Source: CAIXMG01 sp964628065
GTDB taxonomy: Bacteria; Patescibacteriota; Minisyncoccia; Phycocordibacterales; UBA1006
Reading direction: 5' to 3'
DNA: 45,850 nucleotides
Assembly (NCBI GenBank): GCA_964628065.1
Contig: CAZVLM010000005.1
Location: 1 to 45,850 of the forward strand
In this document: positions 29,183-37,988 of the stretch, in pieces
Position numbering within the stretch: position 1 is the stretch's first letter
Layout: each line of letters starts with the position of its first letter
Notes under the pieces: model-generated
Seen by the model: only the letters and a program-made list of their open reading frames with translations
The model's database searches: none
What the model was told of the DNA's origin: nothing
Translations under genes and position numbers: made by a program

Positions 29183-30575
29183 CTTAGAAAAATACTACAA
29201 TCCAGAATTCTTTGAAACCCAGGGTAAACAGCTTGTGGAATTTTTGGCTTCTGACTTACAAAAACAAATTGCTTCAGACAAGGCTTTTCCCTATGTGAAA
29301 CCCGATGAGCTTTTATCGGCATTAAATAGGAAAGGGTTAGGAGATGGATCTAGTGTTGCAAATATAGCAGAAATGCTCAGCAAGAATGTTTTTCATACTT
29401 ATTCTCCAAATAACCTAGGTCATCAAGTGAGCGTACCCACTCCAGCCTCAGTGTTGTTTAATTTCATTGAATCGTACTTTAACTTTTCTACCCCAACGTA
29501 CGAGCATTCTTTGATTGGTGGTGTCATTGATAAGTTCGTTATAAATTGGCTTACTTCAAAAATGGGATTTGGTGTACATGCAGACGGCATAATTACGAGC
29601 GGTGCAACTCTCGGGAATCTTACGGCTTTATTGACAGCACGTGCTATTAAAGGAAAAAATGTTTGGAATGATGGGATTACAGAACCTATGGCGATTCTTG
29701 TCTCAGAGCAGGCACATTACTGTATCGATAAGGCGGCTCGAACCATGGGATTTGGGGGAAAAGGGATTATCAAAATAAAAGTAAATGATAAGTTCCAAAT
29801 GGATCTTGATGATTTGCGACTTAAATACAAATCTGCAGTAGATCAAGGCATTAATGTAATTGCAGTAGTTGGCAGTGCCTGTACCACGTCTACTGGTAGT
29901 TTTGATGATTTAGAAAGTATTGGAGCGTTCTGCAAAGAAAACGAACTATGGTTCCATGTAGACGGAGCGCACGGCGGACCTGCTATTTTTTCAGAAAAAT
30001 ACAGAGATCTTCTAAAAGGGATCGTACAGGCAGACTCCATGACCATTGATTTGCATAAGATGCTTATGTCGCCGAATGTTGCTACCGCGGTACTTTACAA
30101 GAATGGCGCCGATTCGTATCAAACATTTTCGCAAGATGCAAAATACTTATTCCCAGAAGACACCGACGAAGCCTATGATATCGGTAAAAGAACTTATGAA
30201 TGCACAAAGCCAGCAAGTGGAATTCGAGTGTATGGCGTGCTTAAGTTATATGGAGAACAATTCTTTACTGATGCAGTAGAATATTTATTTGATCTAGGTA
30301 AAGAATTTGCAGAGCTTATTAAAGCTGATTCATCTTTTGATCTTGCAGTAGATCCGCAGTGTAATATTGTTTGCTTTAGATATTTAAAAGAAGGTTTGGA
30401 TTTAAATGAACTTAATAAATCTATTAAGAAACAAATACTTAAAAATGGGAATTACCATATTACTTCAACGGTGCTAAATAATCATTTTTACTTAAGAGTG
30501 AGTATCATGAACCCGCTTACAACAATAGACACCATGAAAAGTCTTTTGGAAACCATTAAGTCTCTTCAAATATAA
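29175..30575 (+). CDS. Group II PLP-dependent amino-acid decarboxylase
   Basis: A 466-residue fold-type I PLP enzyme of the glutamate/diaminobutyrate/aromatic decarboxylase group. It has the TSGATLGNLTAL cofactor-phosphate loop (about 135-146), HVDGAHGGPAIF with the cofactor-contacting aspartate (about 262), and the PLP-binding lysine in TIDLHKMLMSP (about 294). The substrate cannot be told from sequence. It is second in an overlapping operon with the DUF3326 gene, which suggests amine formation coupled to an unknown step. Confidence 0.9.
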   Translation: MNNLEKYYNPEFFETQGKQLVEFLASDLQKQIASDKAFPYVKPDELLSALNRKGLGDGSSVANIAEMLSKNVFHTYSPNNLGHQVSVPTPASVLFNFIESYFNFSTPTYEHSLIGGVIDKFVINWLTSKMGFGVHADGIITSGATLGNLTALLTARAIKGKNVWNDGITEPMAILVSEQAHYCIDKAARTMGFGGKGIIKIKVNDKFQMDLDDLRLKYKSAVDQGINVIAVVGSACTTSTGSFDDLESIGAFCKENELWFHVDGAHGGPAIFSEKYRDLLKGIVQADSMTIDLHKMLMSPNVATAVLYKNGADSYQTFSQDAKYLFPEDTDEAYDIGKRTYECTKPASGIRVYGVLKLYGEQFFTDAVEYLFDLGKEFAELIKADSSFDLAVDPQCNIVCFRYLKEGLDLNELNKSIKKQILKNGNYHITSTVLNNHFYLRVSIMNPLTTIDTMKSLLETIKSLQI

Positions 30576-30608
30576 AAACCACCCCTGAGCTTGTCGAAGG
30601 TGGCTTTT
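30575..30608. terminator. Bidirectional terminator carrying a CCTGAGCTTGTCGAAGG repeat
   Basis: A CCACC/GGTGG stem with A- and T-runs encloses CTGAGCTTGTCGA. The 17-mer around it is a widely dispersed short repeat in many bacterial genomes, here reused as a terminator loop between converging genes. Confidence 0.75.
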
Positions 30609-30611
30609 ATA

Positions 30612-31091
30612 TTACTTACACATTCCTGGTACAAAGGTATAAGTTGTGTCGTAATTCAAATTCGTTGCATCTTTGAAGTTTTCTCCGCTGGCGTCCATGT
30701 CTCCGAATCCTCGGATAAATCCGGCAGGTGTTTTCTTGAAGGCAACCTGCATGTTGGAATTCATACCTTCAGAGTTGAAGTTGTAGATTCCGAGAAGGAC
30801 TCCGTTGTTATAAGTTCCTTTAAAGGTTCCACTAGAGCTATCCTTTTCAAAGTTCTTGAAAGCAAGTTTTCCGGAAACGTTTGATCCGCTCTGGTCGGTA
30901 ATAGTAAGTGTGTAGACATCTTTCGCAAGGGTTGCGGTGTAGCATCCAACGATTGATTCCTGCTGGGTTACAGCGGGTGTTTCTGTTATGGGCTGAGCCA
31001 TTTTATTGTCAGGGCGAACACTAAAGTAAATAGCGAGAGCAACCGCAACAACGACGATAAGCCCAATGATAAATTTTAAGGTATTGTTCAT
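30612..31091 (-). CDS. Membrane-anchored small beta-rich protein
   Basis: A 159-residue protein: N-terminal anchor (about 6-25), a P/T/Q-rich linker, then a beta-rich domain (about 45-150) starting IVGCYTATLAKDVYTLTI and ending CK, with two cysteines that could close the barrel. No firm family; the strand pattern recalls META or lipocalin-like folds. ATG at 31091 is chosen over an upstream ATG at 31139 because the latter lies just 1 nt past a TGATATAAT -10 box and because the anchor begins at the inner Met. Confidence 0.7.
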   Translation of the reverse strand: MNNTLKFIIGLIVVVAVALAIYFSVRPDNKMAQPITETPAVTQQESIVGCYTATLAKDVYTLTITDQSGSNVSGKLAFKNFEKDSSSGTFKGTYNNGVLLGIYNFNSEGMNSNMQVAFKKTPAGFIRGFGDMDASGENFKDATNLNYDTTYTFVPGMCK

Positions 31092-31154
31092 AAGAGTTGA
31101 GTCAGCACTTCTTAAGTGAATACTGCTGAGCCTTATCATTATATCATGAATAAA

Positions 31155-31182
31155 AACTCCCCGAATATGTCCGGGGAGTTTA
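31155..31182 (-). terminator. Terminator of the 153-aa gene
   Basis: On the minus strand AACTCCCCG and CGGGGAGTT arms enclose an 8-nt loop, followed by a T-run. Confidence 0.85.
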
Positions 31183-31199
31183 GCAAGTAAGCTGTTTAA

Positions 31200-31661
31200 T
31201 TATTTGTATGTTGTATCAACAGATGCAAATGGGGTGAGGCATTCGGTGCTTTCAACGGCAAGTGGTATTGGTGAAGAAAAAGATGTGTATTCGCGTATAA
31301 ATCGCATTGGTGCAACCGATACCTCATATCGTATAAACGATGAAAGGTGTTCCAATAATTCAGTTGAATGAATGGTCATTATTTTTTCTTTTTCATCGAT
31401 CCCAATATGTGGAATTAAAGAAATGCCTTTTCCGCGTTGCCACATGCATTTATTGCGGATAATAGTAAGTTCAGCAATGGTTTGTTCAGAAAAAACAATA
31501 TTTTCAACTTCTCCGATAATGAGTAATTCAAAATAGAAAAGGAGAAAGTTTTTCATTAATTCAAGCTCGGTGGGGTCATAGCGTAAAAATTCAATTACTT
31601 TTTCAATAAAAGCATCTTCATCGGCTTTTAGGTCAAGAATCCCAATCTTTTTTGTGTTCAT
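31200..31661 (-). CDS. Hypothetical protein
   Basis: A 153-residue soluble protein of unknown family, acidic at the N-terminus, helical through about 15-60, with a middle strand-rich part (KGISLIPHIGID, KIMTIHSTELLEHL). The ATG at 31661 (not upstream frames) is set by a consensus promoter (31720-31693) and by ACTTAAA 9 nt before it. The upstream promoter is divergent from ogt. Confidence 0.7.
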   Translation of the reverse strand: MNTKKIGILDLKADEDAFIEKVIEFLRYDPTELELMKNFLLFYFELLIIGEVENIVFSEQTIAELTIIRNKCMWQRGKGISLIPHIGIDEKEKIMTIHSTELLEHLSSFIRYEVSVAPMRFIREYTSFSSPIPLAVESTECLTPFASVDTTYK

Positions 31662-31692
31662 AATTTGTGTTTTAAGTTTTTTATTCGTTGCA

Positions 31693-31720
31693 ATTATACA
31701 AAATTTACACCATTTGTCAA
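31693..31720 (-). promoter_or_regulatory. Consensus promoter for the 153-aa gene
   Basis: On the minus strand TTGACA (31720-31715), a 16-nt spacer and TATAAT (31698-31693). Confidence 0.85.
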
Positions 31721-31766
31721 AGTGCCTCAAAGAGGTATTTATTCTTTAAAATGTTAGAATGCCTGC

Positions 31767-32255
31767 ATGAATGAGAACTATTATTTCAAGGACATGAAGT
31801 CACCACTAGGGACACTAATGTTGGTTGCAGGCAAAAAGGGGCTCGTTGCCATACTGTGGGAAAAGAATAATCCAGAACGGAAATGGATGGAAATTCTTTT
31901 TGAAGATAAAAAACACCCGATTCTAATTGAGACAGAAAAACAACTTAAAGAATATTTTGCAGGAAAAAGAAAAAAGTTCGATATAAAACTTGATTGGCAC
32001 GGAACCGATTTTCAGAAGAAAGTTTGGAAGGCTTTATTAAGTATTCCATACGGAAAAACGGCAAATTATGCCGATATTGCTAAGAAAGTTGGAACACCCA
32101 AAGCTGTTCGAGCTGTAGGATCTGCTAACGCTAAAAATCCGATTTGCATTATTGCTCCGTGTCATCGAGTGATTACATTGTCAGGGAAATTAGGAGGGTA
32201 TTCAGGAGGATTGAAGAATAAGAAAGTATTATTAGATTTAGAAAGGGAAAGTTAA
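31767..32255 (+). CDS. ogt: Methylated-DNA-protein cysteine methyltransferase
   Basis: A 162-residue suicide repair protein that takes the methyl group from O6-methylguanine. The active-site motif is PCHRV with C132; the helix-turn-helix recognition helix is VGTPKAVRAVGSANAKNP (about 108-125), including the arginine finger. The N-terminal domain is short. TGTTAGAAT ends 6 nt before the ATG. A cysteine-less paralogue (atl) lies about 3 kb downstream. Confidence 0.96.
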   Translation: MNENYYFKDMKSPLGTLMLVAGKKGLVAILWEKNNPERKWMEILFEDKKHPILIETEKQLKEYFAGKRKKFDIKLDWHGTDFQKKVWKALLSIPYGKTANYADIAKKVGTPKAVRAVGSANAKNPICIIAPCHRVITLSGKLGGYSGGLKNKKVLLDLERES

Positions 32256-32260
32256 AAATT

Positions 32261-34072
32261 ATGGAACGAGTCACTATCGACAACCTTCTTCAGACACCTA
32301 GACTATTTGGTATTCAAGTAAGTCCTGATTGCAAATGGGTAGCTTGGTCATGGGCAAATGTAGGTGAAAATGTTGATGTCTATATTTCTCCATTAGATAA
32401 AGATGAAGCTCCGAAAAAAATAACTAGTTTCCGTCATAAAACGCGCGCAGTGTCATGGAGCGTTGATGGAAAATCTCTACTTGTAATACATGATCGCGAT
32501 GGGGATGAGAGATACTGTCTCTATAAAATAACTATTGATTCAAGAGAAATTAAATTACTGAATGAAGAGCATTCGCAGTATTTTCTAAGAGGAGGAAGTC
32601 TCACGTCTGATAATAAATATCTCGTATTTGCAGCAAATTATGATTTTGAAGCAAACCAAGAAATTGAACCCTATATTATTTATCGACAGAATTTAGAGAC
32701 ACAGGAAAAGATTATCCTTGCGAAGCAGATAAAGCCCTGCGGCATACTGCCTAAACTAAACAAGCAAGGGACTTATATTCTTTACCAAAGAAGTGAATTA
32801 CATCCAGAAGGTGAGCAAGTGTGGCTTGTAGACATTGACGGAAAAAATGACGCAGAGATACTTAACTTCGGAGACGATGTAAAGGTTTCTGCGGCATGGC
32901 ATCCTGCAGGTGAAAAGATTGTGTTTACCGTGGAAATGGTTACTCATAAAAAAGTGGGATTATACACGATCTTAGATAAGTCCATACAATGGATTTCTGA
33001 TGATCCCTCAAGAACAGTGGAAGAAGTCTATTTCCCTAAAGGAGCTGAATTGCTTGCGTTGCTAGAAGTTAAGGAAGCTCAGTATGAAGTTTCATTATTG
33101 GATATGACTTCAGGGATCGAAACTCCTTTTCACGGACTTAGAAATACTATTCCGCTTGGTTACATAGGTAATGATTCTTGGGTGAGTAATTATTTCAATT
33201 CAGTACAACCTACCGATTTAATTGTTCATTCAGGGCAAACAATTCTACGACAAGTGACGAATGTTTTTGGTGCGGTAAAATTTACTCAGTCAGATTTAGT
33301 TAAGGCTGAAAGCTATCATTGGAAGTCCGTTGATGGATTAACTATCCAAGGATGGTTGTATCGATCAAAATTTAAACCAATTGGTACTATTGTCATGGTG
33401 CATGGTGGCCCAACCGGACACTCTGAAGACGCGTTTGATGCAGAAATACAATATTTCGTAGCCCAAGGCTTTAATGTACTTGATCCGAACTACCGAGGAA
33501 GTACCGGGTTTAATTTGCAGTTTCAAAACTCTATTAAGGAAGATGGTTGGGGAGGTCGAGAGCAAGACGACATTCTTTTCGGTATCAAATCGCTTATTGC
33601 AGATGGAATAGCTGAAGAAGGTCGTTTGGGCATTATGGGGACTTCTTATGGCGGCTATTCATCTTGGTTCGCCATTACTCACTTCCCGAGAAAATATGTT
33701 GCGGCTGCAATTCCTATTTGCGGAATGACTGATCTTGTTATTGATTATAATACAACTCGCCCTGACTTGAGAGGATATAGCGAAGAAATGATGGGTGGCA
33801 CTCCAACGGAAGTTCCTGATAAATATTTTAATGCCTCACCTGTTAATTTTATTCAAAATATAGAAGGGAGCTTGCTCATTGTTCAAGGAGCAAAAGATCC
33901 TAATGTGACATTAGAAAATGTACACACCGTAGAAAATATTCTTAAACAGAAAAAAATTGCATATGAAACGCTTATTTTTGAAGATGAAGGTCATGGTATT
34001 TCCAAGCCGAAGAATATAAAAGAATTGCTTATTAGGTCGGCAGAATTTCTTAATAAGTCTTTTAATCAATGA
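32261..34072 (+). CDS. S9-family (prolyl oligopeptidase-like) serine peptidase
   Basis: A 603-residue protein: N-terminal beta-propeller of WD-like repeats (about 15-330; e.g. VSPDCKWVAWSW), then an alpha/beta hydrolase (about 345-603). The nucleophile is in GTSYGGYS (Ser about 462), the acid in GAKDPNV (about 545) and the histidine in EGHG (about 577), with HGGPTGH forming the oxyanion loop. It is likely an intracellular oligopeptide or acylaminoacyl peptidase. No signal peptide. The gap from ogt is 5 nt, so they are probably co-transcribed. Confidence 0.93.
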   Translation: MERVTIDNLLQTPRLFGIQVSPDCKWVAWSWANVGENVDVYISPLDKDEAPKKITSFRHKTRAVSWSVDGKSLLVIHDRDGDERYCLYKITIDSREIKLLNEEHSQYFLRGGSLTSDNKYLVFAANYDFEANQEIEPYIIYRQNLETQEKIILAKQIKPCGILPKLNKQGTYILYQRSELHPEGEQVWLVDIDGKNDAEILNFGDDVKVSAAWHPAGEKIVFTVEMVTHKKVGLYTILDKSIQWISDDPSRTVEEVYFPKGAELLALLEVKEAQYEVSLLDMTSGIETPFHGLRNTIPLGYIGNDSWVSNYFNSVQPTDLIVHSGQTILRQVTNVFGAVKFTQSDLVKAESYHWKSVDGLTIQGWLYRSKFKPIGTIVMVHGGPTGHSEDAFDAEIQYFVAQGFNVLDPNYRGSTGFNLQFQNSIKEDGWGGREQDDILFGIKSLIADGIAEEGRLGIMGTSYGGYSSWFAITHFPRKYVAAAIPICGMTDLVIDYNTTRPDLRGYSEEMMGGTPTEVPDKYFNASPVNFIQNIEGSLLIVQGAKDPNVTLENVHTVENILKQKKIAYETLIFEDEGHGISKPKNIKELLIRSAEFLNKSFNQ

Positions 34073-34084
34073 TCAACCCATATC

Positions 34085-34113
34085 AAAAACCCTCTTTCAC
34101 AAGGCGGTTTTTA
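34085..34113 (+). terminator. Weak terminator
   Basis: An AAAACC/GGTTTTT outer stem with CTT/AAG inside and an interior mismatch. Confidence 0.5.
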
Positions 34114-34165
34114 ATATGGTATAATTGCCATATTACTTAGACTAACTATTTTAACCTTTGTATTT

Positions 34166-34564
34166 ATGAACAGAATCGCACATTTTGAAATTCAGGCTGA
34201 TGATTTGGAACGAGCTGCTAAATTTTACTCGGATATCTTCGGATGGGAAATTAAGAAATGGGATAATCCATCAATGGAATATTGGATGGTTATGACCGCT
34301 CCACAGGGATCAACAGTTCCTGGTATTGATGGAGGATTACTTAAGCGCCCTTGTCCTGCGCCGGCTCCATCTCAAGGACTTAATGCATTTGCGTGTACGG
34401 TAGTTGTCGATGATTATGATACTTATGCTGCAAAGATTGTTGCTGCAGGCGGTAAAGAAGCGATGCCAAAATTCTCTATTGCAGACATGGCGTGGCAGGG
34501 ATATTTCATCGACTCAGAAGGAAATACGTTTGGACTTCATCAGGCAATTAAGAAAGCAGAATAA
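34166..34564 (+). CDS. VOC (glyoxalase/bleomycin-resistance) family protein
   Basis: A 132-residue metal-binding-fold protein. It starts with RIAHFEIQADDLERAAKFYSDIFGW (H6 a likely ligand) and ends with the second half-motif GYFIDSEGNTFGLHQ. The subgroup resembles putative glyoxalases of about 125 residues. Substrate unknown. An extended -10 (TATGGTATAAT, about 34115-34125) starts a leader of about 35 nt. The DUF6176 gene follows at once. Confidence 0.9.
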   Translation: MNRIAHFEIQADDLERAAKFYSDIFGWEIKKWDNPSMEYWMVMTAPQGSTVPGIDGGLLKRPCPAPAPSQGLNAFACTVVVDDYDTYAAKIVAAGGKEAMPKFSIADMAWQGYFIDSEGNTFGLHQAIKKAE

Positions 34565-34565
34565 T

Positions 34566-34880
34566 ATGCTTACATTCTCACGAATTTTTAAAATTAAAGA
34601 AGGAAAAGTTGAAACATTCAAACATTGGATGAATGAAATAAGTACGACTCGTCGCGACGAAGCGATTGCTACCTTTGAGTACGAAAATGTAACTCGTGAA
34701 GTATTCGCGTTATTTAAGCGAGATGAAGAATATTATGTTGTAGCATTTAATGAGGGTGGTGATGTTCTAGGTCCAAGTGATCCAAATGTTCCAATTAACC
34801 AAGAGCATACTCGCATTAAGAAAGAGTGCCTAGAAACATTTTCTGATAGAGGAGAGATATTAATGGATTTAAGTAAGTAA
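34566..34880 (+). CDS. DUF6176-like small protein
   Basis: A 104-residue protein starting LTFSRIFKIKEGKVETFKHWM, with a mid TFEYENVTREVFALF strand pair, as in DUF6176 proteins, which look like dimeric alpha/beta-barrel monooxygenase-type folds. Function unknown. ATG at 34566 follows the VOC stop by 1 nt; the frame stays open further upstream but that part overlaps VOC. csaA follows after 4 nt, so VOC, this gene, csaA and atl form an operon. Confidence 0.75.
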   Translation: MLTFSRIFKIKEGKVETFKHWMNEISTTRRDEAIATFEYENVTREVFALFKRDEEYYVVAFNEGGDVLGPSDPNVPINQEHTRIKKECLETFSDRGEILMDLSK

Positions 34881-34884
34881 TACT

Positions 34885-35223
34885 ATGGCAACTATCGAAG
34901 ATTTTGAAAAAATTGATATGCGACTTGGGAAAGTAATAGAAGTAAAAGATTTTCCAGAAGCTCGCAAGCCGGCGTATCAGCTAACGATTGATTTTGGTCC
35001 AGAAATTGGGATTAAGAAATCGAGCGCTCAGCTTGTTGGCGCCCACTCAAAAGAAGATCTTCTTGGGAAAATGGTTGTTTGCGTGGTTAATTTTCCTCCA
35101 CGACAAGTCGGGCCGTTCATTTCGGAAGTGCTGACGCTTGGGTTCAAAAATACTGCAGGTGATGGGTACTTAGTTATTACGCCAGCGTTAGATTCTGTAG
35201 AATTAGGAAGTCGGTTGTGTTAA
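34885..35223 (+). CDS. csaA: CsaA-type tRNA-binding-domain chaperone
   Basis: A 112-residue protein made only of an EMAP/tRNA-binding OB fold: IDMRLGKVIEVKDFPEARKPAYQLTID, SSAQLV, then VVCVVNFPPRQVGPF.SEVL. This is the usual length and pattern of CsaA, linked to protein export in Bacillus. It may instead bind tRNA. Third gene of the VOC operon, 4 nt after the DUF6176 gene and 4 nt before atl. Confidence 0.92.
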   Translation: MATIEDFEKIDMRLGKVIEVKDFPEARKPAYQLTIDFGPEIGIKKSSAQLVGAHSKEDLLGKMVVCVVNFPPRQVGPFISEVLTLGFKNTAGDGYLVITPALDSVELGSRLC

Positions 35224-35227
35224 AAAT

Positions 35228-35551
35228 ATGAAAAACCACCTCGGTCTCACGTTCTCCGAACGAGTTCTTAAGATAGCGCTTTCGATTCCGCCCGGGAAGG
35301 TAACCACTTACGGGCGTATTGCGCGTGCGGCAGGATCGGGAGGTATGGCTGCGCAAAGCATTACCGCAATACTTGGTAAGGCGTATATGAACGGAGCAAA
35401 AAATATTCCATGGCATCGTATTGTCTATGCCGGCGGTAAGGTTTGGATAAATAATGAGCATCGCGCAGAGCGCATGAAGTTGTATAAGAAAGAGGGAATT
35501 ATTGTGAATGAAAAAGGAAAAATTGTGAATTTTGAGGACGTTTTAATGTAG
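35228..35551 (+). CDS. atl: Alkyltransferase-like protein (Atl)
   Basis: A 107-residue homologue of the MGMT C-terminal domain in which the active cysteine is replaced by tryptophan (PWHRIV). Atl proteins bind O6-alkylguanine and pass the lesion to nucleotide excision repair instead of repairing it. The helix-turn-helix helix lies at about 36-55. Having both a true transferase (ogt) and Atl fits division of labour with the UvrC seen in this window. Confidence 0.93.
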   Translation: MKNHLGLTFSERVLKIALSIPPGKVTTYGRIARAAGSGGMAAQSITAILGKAYMNGAKNIPWHRIVYAGGKVWINNEHRAERMKLYKKEGIIVNEKGKIVNFEDVLM

Positions 35552-35565
35552 TAAATCGTGAATAC

Positions 35566-35594
35566 TTGACTTATATTTACGGTTGTGCTACTAT
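35566..35594 (+). promoter_or_regulatory. Promoter of the P-loop kinase gene
   Basis: TTGACT (35566-35571), a 17-nt spacer and TACTAT (35589-35594). The leader is about 45 nt with ACTTAAA 10 nt before the ATG. Confidence 0.8.
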
Positions 35595-35645
35595 ATAAGT
35601 ATTCCAATCAGCGATATTGCTGGTTAAAACTTAAAAAAACTAAAT

Positions 35646-36539
35646 ATGGAAAAGAAAGTATTGCAAGGCATCACTGAAATCAGTTTGAATGACTATGTCT
35701 ATGTTCGCCTTACGCGACATGGTAAAAGCATCCTTAGGGATTACTCTGTGTCACATTGTCCAAATGAAATTGATCTCGAAAAAGCAGTAAAGAAGCATAT
35801 GGCTATGTTTAAAGTAGCTAAGCATAAAGACTGTTGGAGATTTCAATTGCATTCGTTAATGAGAATATTTGATATAAGGGGATACAATCAAAATCCTTAT
35901 TTCCTATCAAAATTCTTTCTTACCGAAGAAGCGATAACTAAGCCTAAACGTAAACACATCATTATCCTTGAAGGGATTTCAATGACAGGCAAGACGGAAG
36001 TTGGGTTTGAAATTGAAAGAATGTGCAGTGCAAATGAGCTTAAGCCGCACTTTATTATGGAGCGAAACACGCTGATGGGACTATTAAACAACACCGACAT
36101 CGAGATTGCTAAAAAGCATCTGATGGAAGAGTTACAGGAAAACTTATTACGCGATGTTGACGTATTAATTTTCGATCGCTTTCACTTAACGCACATGTTT
36201 CGGACAGGGCCTCATAAAGAAGCCATGAAAGAAGTTTTCGCTGAAATCGAAAAACTGTTGAGAAAACACGCGACACAAATCTGTTTGCTTGAATTTCCGC
36301 TAGATCAACTTGATGATCGCCTTGCTCATACAAAAGAGCAGCGCGATGAGGATTGGTATAACTATCTTACTCGCAAGCATAGAAGCTGCGAGGAAGTAAA
36401 AAAGTATTATATCGATCAGCATCAAACACTACGAGAATTGCTAAAAGATAGTAGTCTTACCACATCGATCCACGATACGAGTTCAAAAGATTTTAGAAAA
36501 GTCGCAAAGGCTATCTTTAAAACATTGAAACTATCGTAA
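35646..36539 (+). CDS. P-loop kinase, thymidylate-kinase-like, with novel N-terminus
   Basis: A 297-residue protein. Residues about 1-95 are not recognised. From about 100, IIILEGISMTGKTEVG is a Walker A loop, and DVLIFDRFHLTHMF (about 170-183) matches the DR(Y/F/S/H) motif of thymidylate and deoxynucleoside kinases. ICLLEFPLDQLDDRLA and a lid-like charged segment (KEQRDEDWYNYLTRKHRS) follow. Nucleoside or nucleotide phosphorylation is likely; the substrate is open. It carries the CTTAAA leader and has its own terminator. Confidence 0.75.
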   Translation: MEKKVLQGITEISLNDYVYVRLTRHGKSILRDYSVSHCPNEIDLEKAVKKHMAMFKVAKHKDCWRFQLHSLMRIFDIRGYNQNPYFLSKFFLTEEAITKPKRKHIIILEGISMTGKTEVGFEIERMCSANELKPHFIMERNTLMGLLNNTDIEIAKKHLMEELQENLLRDVDVLIFDRFHLTHMFRTGPHKEAMKEVFAEIEKLLRKHATQICLLEFPLDQLDDRLAHTKEQRDEDWYNYLTRKHRSCEEVKKYYIDQHQTLRELLKDSSLTTSIHDTSSKDFRKVAKAIFKTLKLS

Positions 36540-36548
36540 TCAACCACA

Positions 36549-36577
36549 ACAGGCCCCTGGAATAGGGCCTGTTTTTT
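36549..36577 (+). terminator. Intrinsic terminator
   Basis: ACAGGCCC, 8-nt loop, GGGCCTGT, then TTTTTATT. Confidence 0.9.
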
Positions 36578-36712
36578 ATTTAACTAAGACAGGAAGTTAA
36601 TTTATTGTCAAGAAATTTTCTGGCCTTCACAACGTCATCTATAGTACAATAGAATAGGACCCGAATGTCGAATTATCAGTTACTAACGAATGATTCTATT
36701 CAAATTATATTT

Positions 36713-37924
36713 ATGACGATTAAAAATTTTGCAGCATTATCAGTATTCGCAGCCGTAGCATTAAGTGTTGCCTTCGGAGGTTTTGCTCCACAGGTACATG
36801 CTTCAATCGGCGTAAAAACAGGAGCTGAGGTTGATCTTGACCTTGGTCGCGGAGGATCAGATCCTTCCGAAGATCGATTAGCGCGTGAGCGAATGGAAGA
36901 TAATGATGATCACAAAAAAGGTGGAGATACCAGTGACGGACGAATGTATAAAGGAGATGATAAAAACGAAAGTCGATCAATAGGAATTACAGGAACGGTT
37001 ACTGCTATTAGTGGAAGTACTATTGCCGTTAAAAGCAATCGTAACAATACAACGTATAATGTAGTGACCGCAAACGCGAAAATTTACAAAGGTCCAACCG
37101 TTAAGGCACTTGCAGATATTAAAGTAGGAGACTTCATTATCGCAGAAGGTTCTATCGAGGGGGACAAGTTTATGGCTACCCGAATCTTGGATACCCAGTT
37201 CAATATGAATTATCCAGAAAACGGAAATTGGGAGAATTTCAAGCCAGGTATTATGGGCACTATTTCTGCAGTAAGTGGAACAACCCTTACGGTCACAGCT
37301 AAGGACGGAACGGTCTATACCGTAGCTACAGCAGATGCGAAATTCCAGAAAGAAAAAGGATCTACGATTGGCATTAACGACCTAAAGGTTGGTGATACTG
37401 TACTTATTCAAGGAACAGTAAACGGTACCAATGTTACCGCGAAGAATGTTTTCGATGCTCAGATCACCATGAACAAGATTGAAAACAAAATGGATAAGAT
37501 GGAAAACAATAACGGAAATCACAATGGATTCTTTGTTCGATTTGGAAACTTCTTTAGAAATATCTTTAAAGGAAAAGCTTCTGTAAGTGTAAACAGTGCT
37601 ATTTCAGGAAACACGTACCGACTTGCATCATTCAACGGAACCCTTGTTGCAAATGATCAGAACTACACCGCAACATTCAAGGATGGTAAGTTGAGTGCAA
37701 AATTCTGTAATACATTGGGCGGGGACTATTCACTCAAGGATGGTACGATCAAGGCTCAGCTTACAAGTACTATGATGTACTGCTCAACACCTTCAAACCT
37801 TATGACTATTGAGTCAACGTTTGGAAAGGTTACCTCAGAAGGAGGAACTATTAAGATCGATAGCACAAACACCCTTACCCTTACTGGTAAGTCAGGAGAA
37901 ATCTTTGTTTTCACAAAGGCTTAG
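36713..37924 (+). CDS. Secreted protein with two DUF5666 domains and a META domain
   Basis: A 403-residue exported protein. From ATG 36713 a clear signal peptide (about 1-30, ending QVHA) precedes an acidic linker. Two DUF5666 beta domains follow (GITGTVTAISGSTIAV and GIMGTISAVSGTTLTV, each about 75 residues and ending in a VGD..I..G strand). A C-terminal META/HslJ-like domain closes it (TYRLASFNGTLVA, two cysteines). A start at 36665 just after a TACAAT box would add 16 residues before the signal. Function unknown; a surface or periplasmic role is inferred. Confidence 0.8.
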   Translation: MTIKNFAALSVFAAVALSVAFGGFAPQVHASIGVKTGAEVDLDLGRGGSDPSEDRLARERMEDNDDHKKGGDTSDGRMYKGDDKNESRSIGITGTVTAISGSTIAVKSNRNNTTYNVVTANAKIYKGPTVKALADIKVGDFIIAEGSIEGDKFMATRILDTQFNMNYPENGNWENFKPGIMGTISAVSGTTLTVTAKDGTVYTVATADAKFQKEKGSTIGINDLKVGDTVLIQGTVNGTNVTAKNVFDAQITMNKIENKMDKMENNNGNHNGFFVRFGNFFRNIFKGKASVSVNSAISGNTYRLASFNGTLVANDQNYTATFKDGKLSAKFCNTLGGDYSLKDGTIKAQLTSTMMYCSTPSNLMTIESTFGKVTSEGGTIKIDSTNTLTLTGKSGEIFVFTKA

Positions 37925-37930
37925 TCCTAT

Positions 37931-37956
37931 AAAAAGTCTCCATTCGGGGACTTTTT
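37931..37956 (+). terminator. Intrinsic terminator
   Basis: AAAAAGTCTCC, loop ATTC, GGGGACTTTTT (one G-U). Confidence 0.85.
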
Positions 37957-37988
37957 AGTTTAAATAAATGTGGTAGAATACATTTCTT

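Noticed and set aside
36605..36610. TTGTCA as the -35 box of the DUF5666 gene.
   Set aside because: It is 34 nt from the TACAAT box, far beyond a usable spacer.
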